DNA of 64,000 nucleotides from Prolixibacteraceae bacterium (GTDB lineage: Bacteria > Bacteroidota > Bacteroidia > Bacteroidales > Prolixibacteraceae). Made by a program: the position numbers and the translations under genes. How positions within the stretch are numbered: position 1 is the first letter of the stretch; each line of letters opens with the position of its first letter. The notes beneath the pieces were generated by a model. That model made no database searches, had not been told where the DNA came from, and worked only from the letters and a program-made list of their open reading frames with translations. Shown piece after piece: positions 1-9,008 of the stretch. Location: NCBI GenBank assembly GCA_019459485.1, contig JAIBEZ010000044.1:1-64000 (forward strand), in the 5' to 3' direction.

Positions 1-3000
1 GGCAGGCCGGTCACATTAACATCTGTAGCGCTTCCGCCAAAGGTGTAAACCGTATTTGTAATGGCCGATCCGGCACAAACTGTTGGATTTTGTGGTCCAC
101 TGGTCAGTGCTATCGTTGAAACAGCGTTCACAGTTACAGAAATGTTATAAGCATCGCTAACGCATCCTGTGGCACTTCTTCTTACAGTCAGTATTGCATT
201 ATAAGTAGCGGGAGCAGCTGCTGCCGGAATTGTCAGAGTAATTGATCCTGCCGAAAGGCCAGCATTGTTGACATCTGTAAAACCTTGAGCTTCGGCAGCA
301 GCATTGTAATCAATACTGTATTGGTTAGGTGGTCCGGTTGCCCCACTATAAGGAAGACTGGCAGAAGTTGTGCCTCGGCAAACTGCGGGATTGGCGCCAA
401 GTGTAATGGTTGGCAGGGCATTTACAGTAATTGGAACAGAAGTATAAACAGTATTTCCCGGTCCGCATGATCCACTATTCCCACCAAACCAGCAATCAAA
501 TTCTTTTACAACATCAAAAGTAAGATTATTAGCACCTGAAGCCGGGGCAGTAACTGTTAATGTATAAGTTTGTGTCGCTCCGGGAGCAAGCCCACCTGCA
601 TTAACACGTACATTATAATCAGCATCAGCATTCCATTTCACTCCGATATTCACATCGGGTCCAGCATCAGTCCAGGTAGCCGCCCCGATATTCTTAACAG
701 TCACCGTGACTGCTCTCGTTTCGCCAGCACACCAAGTTGCTGCGCCAATATTCATAGCAGAGAATTGTGCCAGATAATTAGCTGGAGTATATATAATAAT
801 TACCTGACCTCTTGCCCCATTACCACCGCTCATGCTTTGATTGGTTGAGGAACGTGCACCACCTCCGCCACCGCCCAAAGTAGTACCATTATTCCCATTC
901 CCATTACTTGTTCTAAAAGCACCGCCATTTCCACCATCAGGTGAACCGCCTTGTCCTATAGTTGTATTTCCCCCGTTCGTTCCATTTGCAGAGCTACCTG
1001 CACCACCTGCACCACCCGCACCATTTCCGTTAGAATTTCCTCCATTTCCCCCGTTCTGCGTTCCAGTTGCTCCACTACCGCCATCTCCATAATCATATCC
1101 AAAGAACCAACCTAAGCCCCGTTCCCCTCCTTCTCCTCCATTAGCAGTAACAGTGCCACCGGGTCCAGTAACAATAGAAGCTCTTCCATTATTACCATTA
1201 GCATTTGATCCTCCAGCCCCTCCAGCTCCAACCGTTACGTTATAAATTTGCAATTGACTTACTGTGAGATTTTGAGTTACATAGGCACCACCACCACCAC
1301 CACCACCAGCTCCATAGTAGGCACCACCACCTGCTCCGCCACCTCCCCAGCATTGAACAGTTATACTGGTAACGCCTGCTGGGACTGTAAATGTTCCTGA
1401 AGAAGTAAAAGTCAGACTTTCCATTATCCCCATCGCTGATTTCAACCTTACCTCCGGTTCAATTTCAGCTTCAACTTCAGTCGGTAGCGCAATGGCTTCC
1501 GCTTCAACGAGAGGTGCAGCCGCTTCGGCCTCCACAAAAATAAGGTGTTGGGCGGTGCCGGTGCTTCCAAAAATGTCGGTCACCTGGTAAGTGCGGGTAA
1601 TTGTGTAAGGGCAGGTGGTGCCGCTTTGGGTTTGTCCAACAAATTTAAAACTGGCCGCAACGAGGGTGCAATTGTACATCGCCTTGCCTCCGGCATCGGT
1701 AAACGCCTGCAAGTTGGAGTAGGGGGCAGGAACGGTTCCGTTGCAAATCACGGAAATGTTTTCAGGAGAAGTGAGTGGCAGTACCACCTTGCCGAACGTA
1801 CCCTTCACAGTGTTTGCCATCCGGCCTTCAGAAGTATTGACGACCCTGATAGCGCATTCGTTGAAAACAGTGATCCGGTCGAGCGGGATTTCGCTATAGA
1901 CGAAGAAAGTACTTAACGCAGGAGTGGCCGAAGTTCCCATCTGAAAAGTACCTCCGGCAATTGATTTGTATCTGCCGCTTTCAATGTAAACATCGTTGAA
2001 AGGAACCGTATTCGAATGGGGGTAAGTAAACGTGATCAGGGGATCGCCAACCAAGTTCAGATTGGCATCCTTCGAAATGTGAAAGGCAGCTTCGCCGGCA
2101 TCGGCATTTCCGATGGTTGCAATGTTCATTGTTCCGCCGGAAATGTTGCAGTTTCCACCACCGGTTTTAAACCTTCCTGCTATGTTGATAGTGCCTCCCG
2201 ATTGCGCAAAAGTACCGTCGTTGCTTGTTAACGATGAGTTTCCGGAGGCGGTTCCAATGTTGTAGGTTCCTGACGAAACAATGATTTTACCCTGGTTGGT
2301 CACAGTTCCGTTCTGGCCGGTGATGGTTGCATTGGCATTGCTTAACTCGAATCCGCCGCTTGCCGGAATGGTATAACTGCCAGCGCTGAATACCGGATTG
2401 CTGAATGGAATGGCACCCGATGCCAGCTTGAAAATTCCGGAGACAATGCTTAGAAATCCTATGGTGGTGGTGTTGCAAACTTTAAAATCGGCTCCGGGAT
2501 AAAAAAGCAGGGTTTTGCCCGGATTTTCCATTTCGAGGATTACGCCATTGGTTTCCTGTAAATTGGTTTTGACGGAACCTTCGCAGTTAAACATTGAGTT
2601 TCCGTTGGTAGTGCCAATAAACTTTATGCCAGCTCCTGAAGATTCAACGCAAAAATCAAGCATCCCGTTGTTAATCAGACTTACCCCAACCACCAAAAGG
2701 TTGTTTGTTACGGCTCCTGAAGCTGTTGGCGGGGCGCTCCGGAAGGTTCCTCCTGAATTGATTGTCACAATACCGCTGACTGTTACCGTTCTTTCGGCAA
2801 TGGCATCGAACTGCAAAATACCCGACCTGCCCTGTCCGACGGTGAGTGAGCCCAAAGCGGAAGTATGGGTGTCGATTGTAACCGTAGCGCCATTGGCAAT
2901 GATGACGTCGTCGCCTGCAACCGGAACACTGCCACCCACCCAGGTTGCCGCATTGCTCCAGTTTCCGCCGGTTGCGGTAGATGTAATGGCTACTGCCGGC

Positions 3001-4091
3001 GCCGAAACTGCGGAAGTCAGCTGAGCAAAATCGAACAAGCTGGTTGTTCCGCTGAATTTAGCGGGAATCGAATTGTGTTCATTCAAAATCAAGAGCCTGT
3101 CGTTGTGCAGCCTGCTTGCCGAAGCATCTTTTCCGGAGAAAGCAAAAAACAAGGTTAAAATGAAGAAAAGAGCAATATCCTTTGCTCCCGATAAAGATCG
3201 GGACAGGCTGTCTGCCTTTAGCTGACGGAAAGAAAATGAATCAGCAACCCGTCCGCGCAAAATAAGAAATATCGAATAAGAAATAAGAAACAAGGAAGTC
3301 AGGAAATGAGGCCGATGTGAAATTGGAGGTATTTCCTTATTTGGGCAGATTGCCGCGGCTTCGTGCCTCAGCCTCGCAATGACGGGTGCCTCAGCGCCCT
3401 TGGGTGCAAAATATTTATAGCAATTGAGCGAGGTAATTTGAACCCGTCCGCGCAAAATGATTATCAAGGCAATAATCTTCTTTCGGACGCCTGCCAGCCG
3501 CAGACAGCGAATAGAAAAATAGAAAATGAAAAAAATAAGAAATATCGAATAAGAAATAAGAAACAAGGAAGTCAGGAACGACGGGGCGATGGGGCGATGG
3601 GGCGAGAGGGCGGTGGGGCGAATCATGTCATCGAAGCGATATCCTTTGCTCCCGATAAAAAATCGGGACAGGCTGTCTGCCTTTAGGCGACGGATTGAAA
3701 ATGGAGCAGCAACCCGTCCGCGGAAATGCGTTAACAAGGCATTTCCAATATTTCGGACGGAATTGTAGTTACACAAGAGAAGCAACAGCAGGGCAATGAA
3801 TAAAAGCAGCAAAACATTGTTTAGAAAAAATAACACAACAGAAACAGTTGCCAGGGCAATATGTGCAGAAGTAATGCCGTTTTTAGAATTGTAAGTGAGC
3901 GGGGAAGTATTTTCAAAAGCACTACGGTCACTGAGTTCGGAGCAATGTTGGCTGAGACTGTCGAAGCCCGATTTAGACAATAGAAGCAGTGAATCATTTC
4001 TAACAGCAGTTTCGGTACTCCCGAAAACGGATGTTGAAACAATACAGAAAAGCAATACACTGAGTATTCTCCTGCTTATCAACTTCTTCAT
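1..4091 (-). CDS. Giant secreted surface protein, T9SS-type, 3' end beyond window
   Basis: One frame stays open from an ATG at 4091 to the left edge (over 1,360 codons); I checked it codon by codon from 4091 to 3171 and translated the rest. Residues 1-27 form a good signal peptide (MKKLISRRILSVLLF...). Residues ~80-320 are odd: hydrophobic stretches alternate with repeat-derived peptide containing GRVA and LKADSLSR, ending in a second signal-like segment near 302-325. Then come a NWSNAATWVGG-type beta-helix region, an EAEA-rich linker, a Gly-rich domain (~890-1085), a segment typical of extracellular Ig-like or NEW1-like folds (~1100-1190), and a PKD-like repeat (from ~1220). This layout is usual for large Bacteroidota type IX secretion cargo; the sorting domain would lie off the left edge. 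The real start could instead be a non-ATG codon near 3190, with the upstream part joined by repeat insertion. Confidence 0.8.
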   Translation of the reverse strand, partial: MKKLISRRILSVLLFCIVSTSVFGSTETAVRNDSLLLLSKSGFDSLSQHCSELSDRSAFENTSPLTYNSKNGITSAHIALATVSVVLFFLNNVLLLLFIALLLLLLCNYNSVRNIGNALLTHFRGRVAAPFSIRRLKADSLSRFFIGSKGYRFDDMIRPTALSPHRPIAPSFLTSLFLISYSIFLIFFIFYFSIRCLRLAGVRKKIIALIIILRGRVQITSLNCYKYFAPKGAEAPVIARLRHEAAAICPNKEIPPISHRPHFLTSLFLISYSIFLILRGRVADSFSFRQLKADSLSRSLSGAKDIALFFILTLFFAFSGKDASASRLHNDRLLILNEHNSIPAKFSGTTSLFDFAQLTSAVSAPAVAITSTATGGNWSNAATWVGGSVPVAGDDVIIANGATVTIDTHTSALGSLTVGQGRSGILQFDAIAERTVTVSGIVTINSGGTFRSAPPTASGAVTNNLLVVGVSLINNGMLDFCVESSGAGIKFIGTTNGNSMFNCEGSVKTNLQETNGVILEMENPGKTLLFYPGADFKVCNTTTIGFLSIVSGIFKLASGAIPFSNPVFSAGSYTIPASGGFELSNANATITGQNGTVTNQGKIIVSSGTYNIGTASGNSSLTSNDGTFAQSGGTINIAGRFKTGGGNCNISGGTMNIATIGNADAGEAAFHISKDANLNLVGDPLITFTYPHSNTVPFNDVYIESGRYKSIAGGTFQMGTSATPALSTFFVYSEIPLDRITVFNECAIRVVNTSEGRMANTVKGTFGKVVLPLTSPENISVICNGTVPAPYSNLQAFTDAGGKAMYNCTLVAASFKFVGQTQSGTTCPYTITRTYQVTDIFGSTGTAQHLIFVEAEAAAPLVEAEAIALPTEVEAEIEPEVRLKSAMGIMESLTFTSSGTFTVPAGVTSITVQCWGGGGAGGGAYYGAGGGGGGGAYVTQNLTVSQLQIYNVTVGAGGAGGSNANGNNGRASIVTGPGGTVTANGGEGGERGLGWFFGYDYGDGGSGATGTQNGGNGGNSNGNGAGGAGGAGSSANGTNGGNTTIGQGGSPDGGNGGAFRTSNGNGNNGTTLGGGGGGARSSTNQSMSGGNGARGQVIIIYTPANYLAQFSAMNIGAATWCAGETRAVTVTVKNIGAATWTDAGPDVNIGVKWNADADYNVRVNAGGLAPGATQTYTLTVTAPASGANNLTFDVVKEFDCWFGGNSGSCGPGNTVYTSVPITVNALPTITLGANPAVCRGTTSASLPYSGATGPPNQYSIDYNAAAEAQGFTDVNNAGLSAGSITLTIPAAAAPATYNAILTVRRSATGCVSDAYNISVTVNAVSTIALTSGPQNPTVCAGSAITNTVYTFGGSATDVNVTGL
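3172..3262. repeat. Composite palindromic repeat, copy 1 (inside the giant surface gene)
   Basis: Holds ATATCCTTTGC, a CCCGAT/ATCGGG hairpin, CTGTCTGCCTTTAG, GACGGA, and the ACCCGTCCGCG start of the second module, then runs into the AT-rich TAAGAAATA repeat. It is read in frame on the minus strand by the giant surface gene. Confidence 0.75.
3262..3303. repeat. AT-rich AAGAAATA-type dispersed repeat, copy 1
   Basis: A segment of repeated AAGAAATA/ATCGAATAAG units ending in AAGGAAGTCAGGA. It recurs at 3535-3577 and, as an inverted pair, at 58762-58866. On the minus strand it encodes a hydrophobic FLISYSIFLI-type stretch within the surface gene. Confidence 0.7.
3441..3507. repeat. CGTCCGCG...CGGACG repeat module with CTGCCAGCCGCAG tail
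   Basis: Begins ACCCGTCCGCG and ends TTTCGGACG followed by CCTGCCAGCCGCAG. The ends CGTCCG and CGGACG are inverted repeats. The same module occurs at 4991-5060 and within the composite copies. Confidence 0.65.
3535..3577. repeat. AT-rich AAGAAATA-type dispersed repeat, copy 2
   Basis: Near-identical to 3262-3303, including the AAGGAAGTCAGG end, and also translated in frame on the minus strand. Confidence 0.7.
3581..3622. repeat. GGGGCGAT-type low-complexity repeat
   Basis: Runs of GGGGCGAT with a period of 8-9 bases. Similar G-rich runs occur at 4683-4727, and on the opposite strand at 53626-53690. Confidence 0.6.
3637..3763. repeat. Composite palindromic repeat, copy 2 (full length, inside the giant surface gene)
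   Basis: GATATCCTTTGC, CCCGAT/ATCGGG hairpin, CTGTCTGCCTTTAG, CGACGGA, ~25 nt spacer, ACCCGTCCGCG, ~30 nt, TTTCGGACG. It matches 3172-3262 closely and 9140-9246 in architecture, and is read in frame as LKADSLSR-type peptide. Confidence 0.75.
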
Positions 4092-4682
4092 CGCAAATCC
4101 AATTAAACTAAATCCTTGTCAACCGGAACTCGTCTCACGGACACACTTTTAGCTATTCGTGCAAAGCAATAGTATGCTGCCGAACCTTGTTTCAAATATG
4201 TGTTTTACCGTTTGAGATTCCCCCCGGTGGCCGGTTCTCCGGCACTTTCATTCCCCCCTTTTTGACTGAATCGATAATGTAGATTGTGCAAATCGCGTTA
4301 AAGTTATATAAAATGTTGAAGGTATTTTTTCTATTTGCATAAAAGATACATTAGTTAGTTTTAAGAGGAGCAATAAAATCAATGCTATAACCAAATATAG
4401 AAAAATATTCAATAGAAAATACTTTAATTTACAATTTTAAAATGCTCATTTTAAGCGATATAAAAGAATCAATTAGAAAATAGTTGGATTCTGACACATG
4501 AGAAACTGTCTATTTAGAATGATTGTAAATAAGATTTTATTTTGTATGCCTGAAAACAAGTACAACATAAGGCGGAATTGGTCGGTTTTACTGCAACTTT
4601 GGAGCATTCAGAACGAAGTGAAAAGGACCAATCTGATTCTAATTTGATTCTAATTTAATTGGAAAAAATAGAAAAAGAAAAA

Positions 4683-4727
4683 GGCGACAAGGCGACAAGG
4701 CGAGAGGGCGAGGGGGCGATGAGGAGA
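4683..4727. repeat. GGCGACAAGGCGA-type low-complexity repeat
   Basis: Tandem GGCGACAA/GGCGAGA units with a 9-base period, akin to 3581-3622. Confidence 0.6.
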
Positions 4728-4990
4728 GATAAAAAAATATCCAATGATGAATGACCAATATTCAATATCCAATAACGATGATCGGAGCATTTTGCTCCCT
4801 GGGGTGGGGCTTTTGAACAAATAGTATAAAAACCTATGCTGCCCTTTCAGGGCGCCATTTGCATTGTTGCTTTTTTACCCCAAGGCTTTGCCATTGAGCC
4901 AGGATATATTGGGCCTTCAGCCCGTTGAATTACACTGAATGGGCATTAACGATTATACAAAGCATACGCCCTGGGAAAAATGAAAGTTAA

Positions 4991-5060
4991 AACCCGTCCG
5001 CGGGAATGCGCCAAACAAAAGCATTTACTATCTTTCGGACGCCTGCCAGCCGCAGGCAGG
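4991..5060. repeat. CGTCCGCG...CGGACG repeat module, intergenic copy
   Basis: ACCCGTCCGCG, about 25 nt, TTTCGGACGCCTGCCAGCC and GCAGGCAG. Same layout as 3441-3507. It ends 28 bases before the DUF438 start codon, so it probably lies in the leader or promoter of that gene. Confidence 0.65.
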
Positions 5061-5087
5061 GAATTGAAAAAATTAAATTAAACTCAT

Positions 5088-6287
5088 ATGTCAGAATTTA
5101 CCAATCAAAAACAACAGCGGGTCGCCCGTCTGACAGCCCTTTTCGAAGCAGCTGTCCGCGGTGAGATTAATGCTGCAATGGTCAGCGAATACCAGGAGGT
5201 GATCGATCGCGCCACTCCTGCCGATGTGATTACAGTAGTCGATTGGCTGCTCCACCTGAAACTGCCAATGAACGACCTGAAAAAAGGTATCAACAAGGCG
5301 CTGAACCTTTTGAATAAAACGCTTCGCGAATTTCCATACACTGCCCCGGCGGCAGATAGCCTGGCCGGTTACCTGATCGAAAACAACGAACAGCTCGACC
5401 TGCGCCTGAAAGCAATCCGCCCATTGATGAAGGAAATCAACCGCAATCCTGAAAACGAAGCGCTCCGTAACGGGTTGAGGGAAAAATTTGCGGATTTGTC
5501 GAAAATGGACCTGCACTATCAGATCAAGGAAAATGTTTTGTTTCCGCTGATTGAAACCTATCTGCCCGATTACAATTGTTTGCAGGTAATGTGGTCGCTG
5601 CACGACGACATACGCGAAAACATCAAAACGATTGTTGGCTTGCTGGCCGAACCCGGTTTCGATCTGAAACAATTCAACCGGCTGGCGGGCGATGTGTTTT
5701 TCGATATGTATGCCATCAGGTTCCGCGAAGAACGGATACTCTTTCCGGTGGCACTCGATTTGATTCCTGAAAAAGAACTCAGCGTATTGCTGAACCAGTG
5801 CATCGAAATCGGCTTTCCGTTTATTCATCCTGAAATAAAACTGCACGAACCTTCGGCCGGCGAAATCACGCCTTCAGGAGAAATCGACCTAAAAACCGGT
5901 TTTTTATCTGCGGAACAAATTGTCCTCCTGTTTAATCATTTGCCGGTTGACATCACCTATGTTGATGAATTTGACAAGGTGAAATTTTTCTCTACTCCTG
6001 AAAAACGGATCTTCCGCCGCACCAATTCGATTATCGGTCGCGAAGTGAAAAACTGCCATCCACCCGAAAGTGTGCACGTGGTGGAACAAATTGTGGAAGC
6101 TTTCCGAAACGGCGAAAAGGACAAGGCCAGTTTCTGGATTCAGATGAAGGGCGAATTTATCCTGATTCAGTATTTTGCCGTTCGCGACGGGCAGGGAAAT
6201 TACCGGGGCGTGGTGGAGGTTTCGCAGGAAATTACCGAAATCCGCACCCTCGAAGGCGAACAACGGTTGCTGGACTGGGGAAAGTAG
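5088..6287 (+). CDS. DUF438 / hemerythrin / PAS protein
   Basis: A 399-aa soluble protein of the DUF438 family. Residues ~30-95 match DUF438. Residues ~95-245 form a hemerythrin-like helical bundle with candidate metal ligands H143 and E148 (HYQIKENVLFP), H172 (SLHDDIR) and E214/E215 (REERILFP). Residues ~265-395 are a PAS fold. Hemerythrin-like domains bind a di-iron site for oxygen, NO or redox sensing, and the PAS suggests a sensory role; no output domain is present, so it may act through a partner. It stands alone, followed after 20 bases by a hairpin-bearing repeat. The family is clear from the motifs; the physiological ligand is not. Confidence 0.85.
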   Translation: MSEFTNQKQQRVARLTALFEAAVRGEINAAMVSEYQEVIDRATPADVITVVDWLLHLKLPMNDLKKGINKALNLLNKTLREFPYTAPAADSLAGYLIENNEQLDLRLKAIRPLMKEINRNPENEALRNGLREKFADLSKMDLHYQIKENVLFPLIETYLPDYNCLQVMWSLHDDIRENIKTIVGLLAEPGFDLKQFNRLAGDVFFDMYAIRFREERILFPVALDLIPEKELSVLLNQCIEIGFPFIHPEIKLHEPSAGEITPSGEIDLKTGFLSAEQIVLLFNHLPVDITYVDEFDKVKFFSTPEKRIFRRTNSIIGREVKNCHPPESVHVVEQIVEAFRNGEKDKASFWIQMKGEFILIQYFAVRDGQGNYRGVVEVSQEITEIRTLEGEQRLLDWGK

Positions 6288-6304
6288 GGGATGGGTTATT
6301 GAAA

Positions 6305-6452
6305 TAAAGCTTTCCCAAAGATTTTTTCAGTTTAAAATAAACTTTGGGAAAGCTCTACAAATATCAACGGTGCTCTGCACCTGAAAAGTTGCGAATTGGG
6401 TGCCGCGATTTGTAATCGCATTTAAATAAAAAACGGAGATTGTTGTTGCCGG
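6305..6452. repeat. ~150 bp direct repeat carrying a terminator-like hairpin, copy 1
   Basis: Begins with an AGCTTTCCCAAAG / CTTTGGGAAAGCT hairpin (6308-6354), then GGTGCTCTGCACC and GGGTGCCGCGATTTG, and ends TTGCCGG. Nearly identical to 6985-7153 but lacks about 20 internal bases near its right end. It could terminate the upstream DUF438 gene. Confidence 0.85.
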
Positions 6453-6582
6453 AAAATTATTCAAAGCTTCATTTTTCGTTAAACTCCCCGGTTTACGGGA
6501 ACGAAATTAGCTTTACGATGCAAATAAAAAATTGGGATATATCAATTGCTTTCGTAATTTTGATTTTTCAATATCTATCAGG

Positions 6583-6807
6583 ATGAGCATTTTAAAACCG
6601 ATTAAAAAAATAAGCCCTAGAAAACTTAAAAACATCGCAAGTGAAGCCACTTCTGAGGGTTTTTCCAAAGCTCTAAAGTCAAACCTTTCTATTGTTTATG
6701 CTGAGGGAAATATTCTGGTTGAAAGACACCCGAGTGGAAAAAAAATAAGACTGGGCAGTTTGAAATGCGAAAAAAAACTGATAACCAATAAGTTCAAATT
6801 AAAATAA
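6583..6807 (+). CDS. Small antitoxin-like protein (hypothetical, 74 aa)
   Basis: Basic 74-aa protein beginning MSILKPIKKISPRKL. The frame opens further upstream at 6532, but the internal ATG after TCAGG at 6583 gives a more natural N-terminus. I do not recognise a named domain. Its stop lies one base before the ATG of a truncated P-loop kinase-like ORF, an arrangement typical of small antitoxin genes that precede zeta-type toxins. It sits between two copies of a direct repeat. Function inferred from context only. Confidence 0.5.
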   Translation: MSILKPIKKISPRKLKNIASEATSEGFSKALKSNLSIVYAEGNILVERHPSGKKIRLGSLKCEKKLITNKFKLK

Positions 6808-6808
6808 G

Positions 6809-6943
6809 ATGCTCCCGAAAAGGTTGCGGCTGTTTGCTGGTCCCAATGGTTCAGGAAAAACAACTATTCTCGAACGGATTCCCAAAGAATTAAATTTTAA
6901 AAAACCTTACTTTTTAATTGGTACCTTAGTAATCTGGCAATAA
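6809..6943 (+). pseudogene. Truncated zeta-toxin-like / P-loop kinase remnant (44 codons)
   Basis: ATG at 6809 starts an ORF containing LFAGPNGSGKTTILER, a Walker A motif in the N-terminal setting seen in Bacteroidota zeta-toxin-like AAA proteins. The frame stops at 6941-6943, long before the ~190 residues an intact enzyme would need. No continuation was found before the second copy of the flanking repeat at 6985. I read it as the 5' stub of a toxin gene whose remainder was lost. Confidence 0.65.
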
Positions 6944-6984
6944 CCACCAGACCCCAACCTTATCTACCTTATAGTTAGATGTGT

Positions 6985-7153
6985 TAAAGCTTTCCCAAAG
7001 TTTTTTTCAGTTTAAAATAAACTTTGGGAAAGCTCTACAAATATCAACGGTGCTCTGCACCTGAAATGCTTGCGAATTGGGTGCCGCGATTTGTAATCGC
7101 GCTTAAATAAAAAACGGAGATTGAAAATCTCCGCACCCAGTTGTCGCTGCCGG
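6985..7153. repeat. ~150 bp direct repeat carrying a terminator-like hairpin, copy 2
   Basis: Same order as 6305-6452: hairpin at 6988-7034, GGTGCTCTGCACC, GGGTGCCGCGATTTGTAATCG, then a GGAGATTGAAAATCTCC palindrome and CGCTGCCGG. It ends 7 bases before the lepA stop codon, so the hairpin may terminate lepA transcription from the minus strand. Confidence 0.85.
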
Positions 7154-7160
7154 TAATTCC

Positions 7161-8948
7161 TCAATCCAATTTCAGTACCGCTAAAAATGCATTTTGCGGA
7201 ACTTCCACATTTCCAACCTGTTTCATGCGTTTCTTGCCCTTTTTCTGTTTTTCGAGCAACTTGCGTTTACGGGTAATATCGCCTCCGTAACATTTGGCAG
7301 TCACGTCTTTCCGAACAGCTTTAACGGTTTCCCTCGAAATAATTTTAGCGCCAATGGCAGCCTGAATGGCAATATCGAACTGCTGGCGGGGAATCAGTTC
7401 TTTCAGCTTTTCGCACATGCGTTTTCCAAAACTGTAAGCATTGCTAACGTGGATCAAAGTCGATAAAGCATCCACCATTTCACCGTTCAGGAGAATATCC
7501 AGACGCACCAGTTTGGCAGGGCGGAAATCAAGAACATGGTAATCGAACGAAGCATATCCTTTCGAAATACTTTTCAGTTTATCGTAGAAGTCGAACACAA
7601 TTTCGCCCAGCGGAAGATCGAACATCAGTTCAACGCGGTCGGTGGTCAGGTATTCCTGTTTGATAAGTATTCCACGTTTTTCGAGGCACAAAGTCATAAT
7701 CGGCCCGATAAAATCGGAAGCAGTAATAATGTTTGCGCGGATAAACGGCTCGTCAATATCGTCGATGGTAGTAGTGGCAGGCAGTCCCGACGGATTGTAA
7801 ACGTTGATGGTTTCGCCTTTGGTGGTGTGCACATGGTACAACACGTTGGGAACGGTGGTAATCACGTTCATATCGTATTCGCGGTCGAGGCGCTCCTGAA
7901 CGATTTCCATGTGAAGCAGTCCGAGGAAACCGCAACGGAAACCAAAACCCAACGCAGCCGACGATTCGGGTTCGTAGGTGAGCGAAGCATCGTTCAATTG
8001 CAGTTTTTCCATGGCAGAACGAAGGTCTTCATAATCGTCTGAGTCGATGGGATAAACACCGGCAAAAACCATCGGCTTCACTTCCTCAAAACCTGCAATG
8101 GCTTTGTCGCAAGGGGCTTTCGAATGAGTAACCGTATCGCCCACTTTTACTTCGCGGGCGGTTTTTATTCCGCAGATAATGTATCCAACACTACCGGCTT
8201 TCAACTCCGGGCGTTCAAACATCCCGAGTTTTAGCGCGCCAACTTCGTCAACGACATATTCTTTTGAGGCATTTACGAATTTAACCTGATCGCCTTTTTT
8301 GATCACCCCGTTTTCTACTTTCAAATAGGCGATCACTCCACGGAACTGATTAAAAACAGAGTCGAAAATCAAAGCCTGAAGCGGGGCGTCTTCAACTCCT
8401 TTTGGTTCAGGAATGTCATTTACAATGCGTTCCAGAATTTCTTCAATACCCAATCCGGTTTTCCCGCTCGCACGAATAATATCTGTGCGTCGGCAGCCTA
8501 TCAGACCAATAATCTGGTCTTCGACGATTTCGGGCATTGCATTGTCGAGGTCCATTTTATTCAGGATCGGGATGATTTCCAGATCGTGTTCGATGGCCAG
8601 GTATAAATTTGAGATGGTTTGTGCCTGAATTCCCTGAGTTGAGTCGATGATGAGCAAAGCGCCTTCGCAAGCGGCGATGGAGCGTGAAACTTCGTACGAA
8701 AAGTCAACGTGTCCGGGAGTATCAATCAGGTTCAGGATATATTCCTGTCCGTTAAGGTTGTACTGCATCTGAATTGCGTGGCTCTTGATGGTAATTCCAC
8801 GTTCCTGTTCGAGGTCCATGCTATCGAGAACCTGTGCTTTCATGGCGCGCCCATCCACTGTTTTTGTGAATTCGAGCAACCTGTCGGCCAGTGTACTTTT
8901 TCCGTGATCGATGTGCGCAATAATGCAGAAATTACGTATGTGCTTCAT
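7161..8948 (-). CDS. lepA: Elongation factor 4 (LepA), translational GTPase
   Basis: 595 aa, the normal length. It carries G1 AHIDHGKST (residues 11-19), G3 DTPGH (76-80) and G4 NKMD (130-133), followed by domain II, the EF-G-like III/V domains and the LepA-specific C-terminal domain rich in Lys/Arg near the end ([14 protein letters not shown]). LepA binds the ribosome in the cytoplasm, where it affects elongation or subunit biogenesis. It is monocistronic, with a TATCTTTG promoter box about 55 bases upstream on the minus strand, and ends next to a dispersed repeat. Confidence 0.98.
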   Translation of the reverse strand: MKHIRNFCIIAHIDHGKSTLADRLLEFTKTVDGRAMKAQVLDSMDLEQERGITIKSHAIQMQYNLNGQEYILNLIDTPGHVDFSYEVSRSIAACEGALLIIDSTQGIQAQTISNLYLAIEHDLEIIPILNKMDLDNAMPEIVEDQIIGLIGCRRTDIIRASGKTGLGIEEILERIVNDIPEPKGVEDAPLQALIFDSVFNQFRGVIAYLKVENGVIKKGDQVKFVNASKEYVVDEVGALKLGMFERPELKAGSVGYIICGIKTAREVKVGDTVTHSKAPCDKAIAGFEEVKPMVFAGVYPIDSDDYEDLRSAMEKLQLNDASLTYEPESSAALGFGFRCGFLGLLHMEIVQERLDREYDMNVITTVPNVLYHVHTTKGETINVYNPSGLPATTTIDDIDEPFIRANIITASDFIGPIMTLCLEKRGILIKQEYLTTDRVELMFDLPLGEIVFDFYDKLKSISKGYASFDYHVLDFRPAKLVRLDILLNGEMVDALSTLIHVSNAYSFGKRMCEKLKELIPRQQFDIAIQAAIGAKIISRETVKAVRKDVTAKCYGGDITRKRKLLEKQKKGKKRMKQVGNVEVPQNAFLAVLKLD

Positions 8949-9000
8949 TCCTAAAATGTCTAAAAACCTTATTAATCAATTCTTCCAGTCGTATTTTGCG

Positions 9001-9008
9001 CAAAGATA
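9001..9008 (-). promoter_or_regulatory. lepA promoter -7 box
   Basis: Reads TATCTTTG on the minus strand, matching the Bacteroidota TAnnTTTG consensus; 52 bases upstream of the lepA ATG. Confidence 0.55.

Larger units (their letters stand above)
4092..5087. other. Gene-free interval with repeats
   Basis: No convincing coding sequence on either strand. Probable promoter DNA for the minus-strand surface gene lies at 4092-4250. A polypyrimidine-flanked GGTGGCCGG palindrome lies near 4222-4258, G-rich repeats at 4683-4727, and a stretch at ~4800-4985 with short inverted segments (CTTTCAGGGCGCC, GGGCCTTCAGCCC) resembling dispersed intergenic repeats of this phylum. A CGTCCGCG module follows at 4991-5060. 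Confidence 0.6.

Noticed and set aside
841-1092. Pro-rich plus-strand ORF (PAPPAPPAP-type)
   Set aside because: It is the antisense shadow of the Gly-rich domain of the minus-strand surface protein, whose frame is open through it.
3363-3686. 107-codon plus-strand ORF
   Set aside because: It is made of palindromic and AT-rich repeats and opposes the surface gene; no domain is visible.
3172-3763. Possible CRISPR array from the regularly spaced repeats
   Set aside because: Units are palindromic and of different kinds, spacing is irregular and no cas gene is present.
3821-4060. 79-codon minus-strand ORF with hydrophobic residues
   Set aside because: It is in another frame of the same strand as the giant surface gene, whose ATG at 4091 gives a true signal peptide.
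5091-5846. 251-codon minus-strand ORF opposite the DUF438 gene
   Set aside because: Antisense shadow caused by codon bias; the plus-strand protein has clear domains.
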